Origin: JADHUC01 sp964617665
GTDB taxonomy: Bacteria; Planctomycetota; Planctomycetia; Pirellulales; Pirellulaceae
Assembly: GCA_964617665.1 (NCBI GenBank)
Contig: CAZUAH010000589.1
Coordinates: forward strand, 1-8,540
Length of the DNA stretch: 8,540 bases
Direction of reading: 5' to 3'
The position numbers and the translations under genes were made by a program. Position 1 is the first letter of the stretch, and the number at the start of each line of letters is the position of its first letter. The notes under the pieces were generated by a model that did not search any database, had not been told where the DNA came from, and saw nothing but the letters and a program-made list of their open reading frames with translations. Below are positions 1 to 6,420 of this stretch, in pieces.

Positions 1-907
1 TGGCCAGCGTGGTGCGGCGGCCCAGCGTGTAGAGGTGGTATTCGGCGAAGCTCTTCTCTGCAAAACCACGTCCCTCACTTTTTCCGCGGGATCCAGCGCG
101 GTTAGGTACTCCGCGAAGACGCCGCTGCTCTTCGACTAGATGCAGATCGCCAGCCATCAGTTTCAGCCCGGCATCTTCAAACGTCGTGCCGGTCTGGTTG
201 TTGATCGTTACCCATCCGGCCAAGTCCATCGTCTTCTCGTCGGCTGCAGCCACCGCGCGATAGTCCACTCGCCAATTGATCGAATTAGCCCGATAGGCCA
301 CCTTGACCAGATGCTCCCCGCCCTTCGCGGTTTTGACCTTCCAGACCAGCGTGGGACGAGTCAACAGACCCTCGGGCAGGCTGGAAAAGCGGATGTCTTT
401 GATGTTGTTCACGCGCGGGATCAAGTGGATGCCCTCGTCGTTCGACAGCACCACTTGTGCACTATCGCTGGACAGCAACGTGCCATCGGTCAGGCTGCCG
501 TCGCGACCAACGATGCTGATCTGTCGGTCGATGTACTTGTGCAGGAGCTTACTGGCGCTGACCAGATCGAATTCGTAGTTCTGCTCCAAAACTCTGGCAC
601 CGACGGGACGTAACGAGCTGAACTGAACGGATTCGGGCACGATCGTGGCAGCTACCTCTGGGAACTTGACCACGCTGGCACCCGCTTCCAGGTCCATCAG
701 CCGCCGCTCCTTGACCATGGCGAAATTCTGGTTGTAGACCGTCAGGCTTACGCCGGGCCCCAGGTCTGCCTCGTCCTCGGCCAGGGCTGTGCAGGTGAGC
801 GCCAATAGGAGGCAGAAGGTGACAAGGTGACGGGGTGAGGGGGTGGCGTAGGGAGGAGGTGAAGAGGTGAAGGGGTGAGTTGGGGTAATAGCATCGATTG
901 TGGTCAT
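1..907 (-). CDS. DUF4139-like secreted protein, 3' end cut by window edge
   Basis: The frame is open without a stop from the ATG at 907 to the window edge, giving about 302 residues of a longer protein. After a leader it reads LTVYNQNFAMVKERR, then LEQNYEFDLVSASKLL, TRPTLVWKVKT and GWVTINNQTGTTFEDAGLKL. These segments align block by block with residues 165-435 of the membrane protein at 1332-3191, so the two are paralogues. I recognise the pattern as the DUF4139 type, whose function is not established. An uncharged h-region (F31-A43, ending ALA before EDE) suggests Sec export. The start is unusual: the ATG overlaps the stop of the preceding gene (ATGA), has no good ribosome-binding site, and codons 9-30 are encoded by an 8-bp repeat array, giving a Pro/Thr/Ser-rich leader. 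No better start precedes the h-region. It is the last visible gene of the sigma-factor operon. Confidence 0.82.
   Translation of the reverse strand, partial: MTTIDAITPTHPFTSSPPPYATPSPRHLVTFCLLLALTCTALAEDEADLGPGVSLTVYNQNFAMVKERRLMDLEAGASVVKFPEVAATIVPESVQFSSLRPVGARVLEQNYEFDLVSASKLLHKYIDRQISIVGRDGSLTDGTLLSSDSAQVVLSNDEGIHLIPRVNNIKDIRFSSLPEGLLTRPTLVWKVKTAKGGEHLVKVAYRANSINWRVDYRAVAAADEKTMDLAGWVTINNQTGTTFEDAGLKLMAGDLHLVEEQRRLRGVPNRAGSRGKSEGRGFAEKSFAEYHLYTLGRRTTLA
818..881 (+). repeat. 8-bp-period GGTGANNN array, left copy
   Basis: Eight consecutive 8-bp unit positions start at 818, 826, 834, 842, 850, 858, 866 and 874. Six begin with exact GGTGA, the unit at 842 begins GGTGG, and the unit at 850 is degenerate (AGGGA). 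An isolated GGTGA at 794 also lies on the 8-bp register. The array is inverted relative to the one at 1284-1331, and the two bracket the four-helix-bundle gene. On the minus strand it is inside the 5' end of the downstream secreted-protein gene. The period is not a multiple of three, so it encodes a non-repetitive Pro/Thr/Ser-rich peptide. Confidence 0.85.
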
Positions 908-1287
908 CTTAGCACCCATGTGTCTGAGTGGTTGATCATGCCGACGAGTGTGCCGAGTATTTCGTCGTAGGTCTTGTATAGTTCAGCGGCTTCGTCGCGG
1001 TTGAGATAGTTGCACTTGACGGCGAACTCCAGCCAGACTTGCGTTTCGGCGGCTTCGGTCTCGGCGTCGGATAGCTTGCTCTTGAAGGCCGCCTCGTAAC
1101 GTCGCTTCCGCCACGCCTCGGCCAAGTTCGCACACACGCTCCGTGACGACCGCCGTATCTGATCCGTCAACGAATACCGTTCCTCCTTCGGAAACCCTTT
1201 CGACAATTCGAATACTTGCATTGCCGCATCAAACGCCTTCCTGTAGACGTCCAAGTCCAAGTGCGTCCTCACCTTTCCCTTCGTCAC
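904..1287 (-). CDS. four-helix-bundle protein, S23/IVS family
   Basis: This is a 127-residue, all-helical protein of the S23 (23S rRNA intervening-sequence) / Avd-like four-helix-bundle family, at the family's usual length. Visible signatures are an opening LDLDVYRKAFDAA helix, FPKEERYSLTDQIRRSSRSV at about residues 32-51, the ANLAEAWRKRRYEAAF segment near 53-68, an acidic helix SDAETEAAETQVWLEFAVKC, and a final helix DEILGTLVGMINH. Relatives form pentameric barrels and are basic or nucleic-acid-associated. Their cellular role outside 23S rRNA inserts or diversity-generating retroelements is unknown, and neither context is visible here. The GTG start at 1287 is chosen because an in-frame TGA lies just upstream (1302-1300) and AGGAGG sits about seven bases ahead. 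The stop overlaps the next gene's ATG. It interrupts two paralogous genes and is flanked by inverted 8-bp repeat arrays, which suggests insertion as a cassette. Confidence 0.88.
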   Translation of the reverse strand: MTKGKVRTHLDLDVYRKAFDAAMQVFELSKGFPKEERYSLTDQIRRSSRSVCANLAEAWRKRRYEAAFKSKLSDAETEAAETQVWLEFAVKCNYLNRDEAAELYKTYDEILGTLVGMINHSDTWVLR

Positions 1288-1331
1288 CCCATCACCTCCT
1301 CACCTTGTCGCCCCCTCACCCTTTCATCCCG
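1284..1331 (-). repeat. 8-bp-period GGTGANNN array, right copy (inverted)
   Basis: On the plus strand TCACC, or a one-base variant, recurs at 1284, 1292, 1300, 1308 (TCGCC), 1316 and 1324 (TCATC), a strict 8-bp period. Read on the minus strand this is GGTGANNN, the same unit as the array at 818-881 in opposite orientation. The array begins at the start codon of the four-helix-bundle gene and ends directly against the stop codon of the upstream membrane-protein gene (1332), filling the whole gap between them. Confidence 0.85.
1291..1300 (-). promoter_or_regulatory. extended Shine-Dalgarno made by the repeat array
   Basis: The minus-strand sequence AGGAGGTGAT is fully complementary to the conserved bacterial 16S rRNA 3' tail (ATCACCTCCT). 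Its AGGAGG core lies about seven bases before the GTG at 1287, which supports that start. It is formed by two neighbouring repeat units, so the repeat itself provides the ribosome-binding site. Confidence 0.7.
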
Positions 1332-3191
1332 CTACCATTGATAATCCACCGTGTAGGTGATGGTCTTTTCCGTATCAGGCTCCAAGCGGAAGTCGAAATG
1401 AAGCGTTTTGAAGTCGTGTTTGCTGTACGCGTCACTCGATTGGGTGATCGTCCAGTTGGTGTGGCCAGCCAATTCTCCAATCGCCCGCACGTGGACCTCC
1501 GTGGGCTTGTGATTGCGGATGCGGAACTCGTAGGTTTGGATCATGCGGCGACGTGCCGGACGCTCGGTCTTGACGACACGATAGCCGTATACCACGTCGA
1601 AGGCCTGCCCCATTTTGATATCGAATTCTTCGTCCTTCGGCGTATGGTCGATTTCGTGACGGCCGAGCAGGTGGCTGTCTCCGTCGTCGTCAACGGCCAC
1701 CAGGGCCACCATTCCCTTTGGCAAGGGGCGGCCAAGGTTGTTTTGTTTTTCGTTCTTGATCAGCAGTTGCACCTCCGGGTGCAGATTGCCACCCTGGTTG
1801 GATCGACAGACGAATCGCCGCACGGCTCTGACTCCGCTGGCCTTGAATAACCCAAGCTGCTTGATCTGCCGGTCCTTGATCGTGCTCGGCTGGTTCAGCG
1901 TGTAGAGCTTGTATTCGAAAAAGCTCTTCTGAGTGAATTCCTTTCGGGGGGACAAGCCTTGTGTGCGCCTCCCGATGCCGACGAAGAAGCTGTACGTATG
2001 CCACTGATTGCTTTGTGGAACCGGTGCCCACGGATCGCGCACCCGGTTGACATCGCCTGCGATCAGTTTCAAGCCTGCTTCCTCGTAAGACGTGCCGCTG
2101 CGGTTGTCGATCGTGACCCAGCCCTTCAGGTCAAGTGTGTCTTCGTCGGGAGTGGTGTCGGTGACAACGGCCACATAGTCCGCCCGCCAGACCACGTTCC
2201 CGCAGAGGTACGTCAGCGTGGTCAGGTGGTCGCCCGGCTTGTCGGTTCGCAGCTTCCAAACCAGCGTGGGCCGCGTGTACAAATCTCTGGGTACTTCCTG
2301 GATGCGAATCGCCTGAAGCTCGTTGCGAGTAATCGTGTGAGTCTTGGGCCGCGCGGCGTCTGGATCGTCCGAGGGCTTGCTATCGCCGAGCACGATGCTT
2401 TGCGCGTCATAGCTGAGCAAGCACCCTTCAAAGAGTTCCTCATCCCCCTTTCCAACGCACGTGATGCTGCGTTCCAGCGATTTCTTCAGCAACGCGTCCG
2501 CGCTGGCCAAATCGAACTCGAAGTTCTGCTCGACCACCTTGGTTCCCATCGGGTCGGTGTCGCTTACCAGTCGCACGCTGGTCGGATCAATCGTGGCCGC
2601 CACGTCGGTGAACTTGACCTCGTTGTCACCCTTCTGCAGATGCAGCACCATCCGCTGATCCTTGACCAGCGCCATACCTGGGCCTTCCTGAAGGTGGACT
2701 ATTCGAGGCGTGTATGTCACTTGGCTGGGCGGCCCTGCTGCGTTCATCGGCATTTCCCTTTGTGTCACGGCCATTTGCGATTCCTCTTGCCCAAGGAGGG
2801 ATGCCGTCTCATTCGGTGACACCAGAGGCATGAACAACGTGGGTTCGCGGTTTTCCGACTTGCTGAATACGGTTATCTGAATGCCACGCCGGTGGACTTC
2901 GATTGACAGGATCTCAGCCCGCACAGGATCCGGTGCGCCCGGCCAGAACGAGACCCCCAACACAATCGCGACCAGGACGCTTGCCGCCACGGCGAGCGAC
3001 ACCCAACGAGACGCCGAGCGCTGCGGCACAACCTGCGGAGACGTGTCGTCGCCGTTCGTTTCGTCGCTTGGCTCGTGAGGCGGCAACCGGTCGATCAGCG
3101 CGTCCCAACCCGGATCACGCGGTTGGCACATGCGGCCCGCTTCGTCCAGTTGCCGCTGGAGGCTTCGATATTCGTCGTCAGGATGGTCCAT
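1332..3191 (-). CDS. single-pass membrane protein with DUF4139-like extracytoplasmic domain, possible sigma-factor partner
   Basis: The protein has 619 residues. Residues 1-62 are hydrophilic and acidic. Residues 63-84 form one hydrophobic helix (WVSLAVAASVLVAIVLGVSF), predicting a cytoplasmic N-terminus and an extracytoplasmic C-terminal part. Residues about 165-619 match the DUF4139-type pattern, with VEQNFEFDLASADALL (220-235), TRPTLVWKLRTDKPGDHL (306-323), GWVTIDNRSGTSYEEAGLKL (357-376) and a beta-rich C-terminus ending TITYTVDYQW. Residues about 90-160 are a linker not shared with the paralogue downstream. The gene follows the ECF sigma factor by 37 bases, the usual place for an anti-sigma factor. 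However, no zinc-binding HxxxCxxC motif is present in the short cytoplasmic tail, so that role is inferred from position and topology only. The ATG at 3191 has a weak ribosome-binding site. The 3' end abuts a repeat array. Confidence 0.85.
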   Translation of the reverse strand: MDHPDDEYRSLQRQLDEAGRMCQPRDPGWDALIDRLPPHEPSDETNGDDTSPQVVPQRSASRWVSLAVAASVLVAIVLGVSFWPGAPDPVRAEILSIEVHRRGIQITVFSKSENREPTLFMPLVSPNETASLLGQEESQMAVTQREMPMNAAGPPSQVTYTPRIVHLQEGPGMALVKDQRMVLHLQKGDNEVKFTDVAATIDPTSVRLVSDTDPMGTKVVEQNFEFDLASADALLKKSLERSITCVGKGDEELFEGCLLSYDAQSIVLGDSKPSDDPDAARPKTHTITRNELQAIRIQEVPRDLYTRPTLVWKLRTDKPGDHLTTLTYLCGNVVWRADYVAVVTDTTPDEDTLDLKGWVTIDNRSGTSYEEAGLKLIAGDVNRVRDPWAPVPQSNQWHTYSFFVGIGRRTQGLSPRKEFTQKSFFEYKLYTLNQPSTIKDRQIKQLGLFKASGVRAVRRFVCRSNQGGNLHPEVQLLIKNEKQNNLGRPLPKGMVALVAVDDDGDSHLLGRHEIDHTPKDEEFDIKMGQAFDVVYGYRVVKTERPARRRMIQTYEFRIRNHKPTEVHVRAIGELAGHTNWTITQSSDAYSKHDFKTLHFDFRLEPDTEKTITYTVDYQW

Positions 3192-3228
3192 GTCTTCGTG
3201 TCGTTAGGGTCGACTGACGTCGGCTTAC

Positions 3229-3750
3229 TCAATCGTTCTCTTGCTCGTTCAACATCTCCCGTAGTTCAGCGTACGCTCGGCTCAGGCGACTCCGGACCGT
3301 ACCGGCCGGAATATCCAGTTGCCGTGCGATCTGATCGCCGCCCTGACCCGCAAAGTGTTTTCGCGAGATCACCTCGCGATGTGGCTCACTCAGGCGACCG
3401 ACCGCTGCCAACAGCGAAATCGTTCGATGGTCTGGTACGGTTTCACTGCTGGTCGCTGGCGGATCGTCAGCCAGCGGGACGGTCTGTACCACTTTCGCTG
3501 GCTTCTTCGCCAGGTTGTGCGCGATGCGATAGATCCAAGCACACACACGGGCCGGCTCCCGCAGACTACCAACCTTCTGCCAAGCGATCAGAAACGCCTC
3601 CTGGGCGACCTCCTCCGCTTCGTTGCGTCGTCCGCGAAGCCCGGTAATGTATCCGATCAACCCTGCGCGCAGCCGTTCCACCAGGACCCCAAACGCCTGG
3701 GAATCCCCTTCGATCGAGGCGCGAGCGAGCTGTTCGTCAGTTCTGTCCAC
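3229..3750 (-). CDS. RNA polymerase sigma factor, ECF (sigma-70) family
   Basis: This is a 173-residue ECF sigma factor that would direct RNA polymerase to a specific promoter set. Region 2 spans about residues 5-82: DEQLARASIEGDSQAFGVLV, then NEAEEVAQEAFLIAWQKVGS for -10 recognition and core binding, and ARVCAWIYRIAHNLA. Region 4 spans about 111-166, with PHREVISRKHFAGQGGDQIA and the recognition helix DIPAGTVRSRLSRAYAELRE. Both are intact. The GTG at 3750 is preferred because it puts DRTDEQLA immediately before region 2, as is usual. A TTG at 3819 would add 23 residues, lacks a Shine-Dalgarno, and lies upstream of a TATAAT at 3790-3785. It leads the minus-strand operon, and the membrane protein behind it is the natural candidate for controlling it. 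Family assignment is firm; its regulon and signal are unknown. Confidence 0.92.
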   Translation of the reverse strand: MDRTDEQLARASIEGDSQAFGVLVERLRAGLIGYITGLRGRRNEAEEVAQEAFLIAWQKVGSLREPARVCAWIYRIAHNLAKKPAKVVQTVPLADDPPATSSETVPDHRTISLLAAVGRLSEPHREVISRKHFAGQGGDQIARQLDIPAGTVRSRLSRAYAELREMLNEQEND

Positions 3751-4067
3751 ACTTGGTGCTCGGCAAGTTTCTTCGCGAGTCCGTATTATAGAGCCTGGAC
3801 GATCCCGTTCTGCTCCCAAAAATGATACAAAAGAAGAGCGTGGAACGCGCAGACGCCGGTCGGCGTGCTTCTGATCGCCGACGCCGGAACGCGTGCGGGG
3901 CTAATGACTTTCCGTTAGAATGGACGTGCGACACGCCGCTCTCGCTTGGTCACCGAGCTGAAGAGCGAGACAGGAGAATTGACGGCAGGAACGTCGTCTC
4001 TTCACTTTACCTACCATATGAATACTCCTGCCTTGATCGTACCTCGCACGACATAGGAGGCCGACTG
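3751..4067. other. divergent intergenic region between the two transcription units
   Basis: These 317 bases separate the leftward sigma operon from the rightward unit. They hold the TATAAT at 3790-3785 (minus), two exact copies of GGAACGCG at 3842-3849 and 3886-3893 on the plus strand (44 bases apart), a small palindrome ACGCCG-GT-CGGCGT around 3853-3866, a TAGAAT at 3916-3921 that could serve as a plus-strand -10 box, and the ribosome-binding site AGGAGG at 4055-4060. The plus frame of the next gene is open back to 3822, but that extension has an Arg-rich, non-protein-like composition and would place a signal peptide internally, so I treat it as non-coding. I see no RNA gene. Confidence 0.5.
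3785..3790 (-). promoter_or_regulatory. candidate -10 box for the sigma-factor operon
   Basis: A perfect TATAAT on the minus strand lies about 35 bases ahead of the preferred GTG start at 3750. No convincing -35 hexamer is found at 16-18 bases spacing (two or fewer matches to TTGACA), so the assignment is weak. If real, it excludes the TTG at 3819 as the start. Confidence 0.3.
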
Positions 4068-5240
4068 ATGATGCGTTTCAGACGAAACACGCAGATCGCT
4101 ATATGGTCGCTCATCGCGTTTGCCATGTCACTGATGATGATCCGGTCGGCGACGGCGGTTCCTCCGCCTCCACCGCGCGGATCTCTGCCGGGAAGCACGA
4201 TCGGCAAGCTCGAAAGCCGATGGTTGGCACCCTACGTCTGCGCAACGACGGAACAACTCGGCGGAGTCGGCCAAACTCGCGTGCGCTGGTTCAATCCTGA
4301 CGGAAGCGTGACACGAACACTCTCCGGACCGAGTTTGACCATCCATCACGAATTCATCTGCGATCATTCAACTGGGAAGACCACAATCCACGGAGTTTCC
4401 GGTGACTGGAGTTTCGTCCTTCCGAGCAAGCCCGACAGGCCTGGCTACATCACGGCTTCAACTAACGGTCGAACTTTCCTGCACCAATTTCATCCCCAAA
4501 AACATCAGATTGCCGTGGACGTCTACCTCTCAGGCAAGTTTACGGCTACGCTCGGTCCGTTTGACCAGTATCGTGGCCGAGACGTGAGACCAGCTGCCGA
4601 CGGCAGTTTGGCTCTGCTGACGTGGAGGACGGAAAGCAGGAATCACTCGCAGGTAGTCGTCGCTGGCCCGGACGGCAAGATCCAGTTCCAGGCCGCGTGC
4701 GATCAGCCGGTCGATTCGCCAGAAGCCGCGCCTGGCGGACAAGGAGTTCTCATGAGAATCGAGGGAAGGGAAGAGCCGCCGGTCAGGTTTCGGTTTCTCG
4801 ACGCTGCCGGAACGCGCAACACGATTCCTGTGGGACCGAATGCGCACCTCGTCGCTTGGGTCCCCGAAACCGTCACGGCGCTGTTTGCCACGAGCATTGG
4901 CCACACGCATCGCTACAGACTGATCGACTGCCGGGCGGGCGAGACCAAATGGGAGATCGCCGAGCCCGTGCGTCCACACCCCAGCACGTATCCTTCAGTT
5001 GTCGTCGATGGAGACCACGTTCTGTTTGGAGGCATCGACTTCGCAGCAGTCGATATCAAGACTGGCGAGGTCACGGTGCACTGGCACCCAGATCGCTCGC
5101 GCGCGGATGCCCCTCGATTCGTCCGCTGGGACGATCGTCTTTTCGTCTTGGGCAATGACCAATTCGCAGAGATACGGCTTGATGACTTCGCCAGCAAAGT
5201 GCCGCCTTCGACGCCCGCAGCCTTCGGGCCGCGACATTAA
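4068..5240 (+). CDS. secreted protein of unknown function, possible beta-propeller
   Basis: This is a 390-residue protein I do not recognise. The start is the first of two adjacent ATGs, placed seven bases after AGGAGG. It gives a clear signal peptide (MMRFRR basic end, hydrophobic core about 8-25, ATA at 28-30) followed by VPPPPPRGS. The mature part is beta-rich, with repeated short strand-turn-strand segments: VRWFNPDGSVTRTL near 72-85, VVVAGPDGKIQFQ, RAGETKWEI at 289-297 and DIKTGEVTVHW at 329-339. The D-x-x-TGE and GETKW patterns resemble PQQ-like or WD-type blades, so a propeller fold is plausible but not shown. No catalytic motif or membrane anchor is visible. It is the first gene of the plus-strand side; the 120-base gap to the next gene has its own possible promoter, so it may be transcribed separately. 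Confidence 0.8.
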   Translation: MMRFRRNTQIAIWSLIAFAMSLMMIRSATAVPPPPPRGSLPGSTIGKLESRWLAPYVCATTEQLGGVGQTRVRWFNPDGSVTRTLSGPSLTIHHEFICDHSTGKTTIHGVSGDWSFVLPSKPDRPGYITASTNGRTFLHQFHPQKHQIAVDVYLSGKFTATLGPFDQYRGRDVRPAADGSLALLTWRTESRNHSQVVVAGPDGKIQFQAACDQPVDSPEAAPGGQGVLMRIEGREEPPVRFRFLDAAGTRNTIPVGPNAHLVAWVPETVTALFATSIGHTHRYRLIDCRAGETKWEIAEPVRPHPSTYPSVVVDGDHVLFGGIDFAAVDIKTGEVTVHWHPDRSRADAPRFVRWDDRLFVLGNDQFAEIRLDDFASKVPPSTPAAFGPRH

Positions 5241-5253
5241 ATGCGGAAACAGG

Positions 5254-5282
5254 CTGAAAACGGAAGTCAGTTCGCGTAGAAT
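5254..5282 (+). promoter_or_regulatory. candidate sigma-70 promoter for the isomerase gene
   Basis: CTGAAA at 5254-5259 (four of six to TTGACA) is followed after 17 bases by TAGAAT at 5277-5282 (five of six to TATAAT). It lies about 80 bases ahead of the ATG at 5361, in the gap after the secreted-protein gene. This is a pattern match only; planctomycete promoters are poorly characterised. Confidence 0.3.
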
Positions 5283-5360
5283 GTTTGTTGTTCCGCGGTC
5301 GCCGATCGTCGGATGACGTAAGACAACGTGACGATTTCAAGGATACTGGAGGCAAGCATC

Positions 5361-6326
5361 ATGACACACGCACTCTCCCGACGACAATTCATCGCCACTT
5401 CGGCCGCTGCCAGTGTGGGAATGCTGGCGGCTACAAAGCTCGATGCGGCTCCGTTCAAGACGAAGCTCAAGAAAGCCCTGATTGGAAAGCCGACCGAGCA
5501 AACACTCAGCAGTTGGAAAGAGGCCGGCTTCGAGGGTATGGAGACGAACGTCTGGAAGGCGACGCCCGAGGAGGCGGCGGCTGGTCGAAAGATCGCCGAT
5601 GAGCTAGGCATGAAGATCCACGCTGTCATGCGCGGATGGGCCAACTTTAACCACCCCGAACCCAATCGGGTGGTCGAGGAGATCGCCAGCGTGGAAACTG
5701 CGTTGAAAGCCGCGGCAGGCTACGGAGCGGACGCTGTGCTGCTGGTTCCCTGCCGCGTTGGCAAGATGCCCATGCCCGAGCCTTGGGAGTTCGATATCGA
5801 GTTCGACGAGAAGACGGGCCACGTGAGCCGCGTGGCGGCTGGCGATAACGCCAAGTACGAACAATACATCGAAGCCCAGAACTACGCCACGGACTCATCT
5901 CGAAAGGCCATCGAGAAACTGATCCCCGTGGCCGAAAAGGCTGGCGTCATAATCGCCCTGGAAAACGTCTGGAACAACCTTTGGGTCAAGCCGAAGTTCT
6001 TCGCCAACTTCATCAAGTCCTTCGACAACCCGTGGGTGCAGTGCTACTACGACATCGGCAACCACGTCAAATATGCGATGCCCGAGGAATGGATTCGTGC
6101 CTTGGGCAAACTGATCGTCAAAATTCACGTCAAGGATTTCCAGTTGAACCCGGACGGCCACGGAGGCAAGTTCGTCGATATCCGCGATGGCAGCGTCAAC
6201 TGGCCCGCAACTCGCAAGGAACTGGACGCCATTGGCTACAACGGCTGGATGACCATCGAAGGCAGCGGGCGCTTGTCCTTAGAGGAACGCAACACACGGC
6301 TCGGTCTGATCATCGCCGGCAAATGA
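5361..6326 (+). CDS. sugar phosphate isomerase/epimerase-like TIM barrel, Tat-exported
   Basis: The 321-residue protein belongs to the xylose-isomerase-like / AP-endonuclease-2 TIM-barrel superfamily, which isomerises or epimerises sugars and related compounds with a divalent metal. The likely metal ligands of this superfamily are in place: E201 (IIALENVWNN), D231 (CYYDIGNH), H256 (VKIHVKDF) and E300 (WMTIEGS). Early barrel features include EAGFEGMETNV (54-64) and GMKIHAVM (83-90). The N-terminus SRRQFIATSAAASVGML is a twin-arginine signal with an alanine-rich core, so the folded enzyme would be exported. The ATG at 5361 follows GGAGG at 5348-5352 by eight bases; an upstream GTG at 5328 lacks such support. 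The substrate cannot be read from sequence. It heads a run of exported catabolic-type enzymes and is followed by a palindromic repeat. Confidence 0.88.
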   Translation: MTHALSRRQFIATSAAASVGMLAATKLDAAPFKTKLKKALIGKPTEQTLSSWKEAGFEGMETNVWKATPEEAAAGRKIADELGMKIHAVMRGWANFNHPEPNRVVEEIASVETALKAAAGYGADAVLLVPCRVGKMPMPEPWEFDIEFDEKTGHVSRVAAGDNAKYEQYIEAQNYATDSSRKAIEKLIPVAEKAGVIIALENVWNNLWVKPKFFANFIKSFDNPWVQCYYDIGNHVKYAMPEEWIRALGKLIVKIHVKDFQLNPDGHGGKFVDIRDGSVNWPATRKELDAIGYNGWMTIEGSGRLSLEERNTRLGLIIAGK

Positions 6327-6353
6327 CTTGAGTGTATTTGAGACTTGGATTCC

Positions 6354-6420
6354 GGGAGGGCGAAGCTCCCGCTGAGCCTCGTTTTCCTGCGGTCTCGGCT
6401 CGGCGGGGCCTCGCCCTCCC
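6354..6420. repeat. GC-rich intergenic palindrome (REP/MITE-like)
   Basis: The left arm at 6354-6378 begins GGGAGGGCGAAGCTCCCG and ends GAGCC. The right arm at 6397-6420 is its reverse complement apart from a few substitutions and one indel, around an 18-base loop. A GATTC occurs on both sides (6348-6352 and 6421-6425). There is no U-run, so it is not a standard terminator. Motifs of this form are, from memory, frequent between planctomycete genes, and their translated shadow reads GEAPAEP. It sits between the isomerase and hydrolase genes. Confidence 0.75.

Noticed and set aside
140..613. Plus-strand open frame near the left edge
   Set aside because: It is antisense to the continuous DUF4139-like frame, which shows clear homology to its neighbour.
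904..1287. Four-helix-bundle gene as part of a diversity-generating retroelement or a 23S rRNA insert
   Set aside because: No reverse transcriptase, template/variable repeat pair or rRNA sequence is visible in the window.
818..1331. The 8-bp arrays as a CRISPR or origin iteron array
   Set aside because: Units are contiguous with no spacers, far shorter than CRISPR repeats, and there is no cas, rep or dnaA gene nearby.
1143..1850. A 235-codon plus-strand frame crossing the repeat array
   Set aside because: It spans the opposite strand of two recognised genes and the repeat array, with low-complexity Pro/Ser/His content in the array part.
1959..2819. A 286-codon open frame on the plus strand
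   Set aside because: It lies wholly antisense to the well-supported DUF4139-like membrane protein, has no recognisable domain, and is typical of shadow frames in GC-rich DNA.
3075..3825. Plus-strand open frames opposite the sigma factor
   Set aside because: The minus strand encodes an intact ECF sigma factor with both conserved regions; the plus frames have no family features.
3822..4067. N-terminal extension of the secreted protein back to an ATG at 3822
   Set aside because: The extension is Arg-rich and would bury the signal peptide; the ATG at 4068 has an ideal AGGAGG and begins a proper signal sequence.
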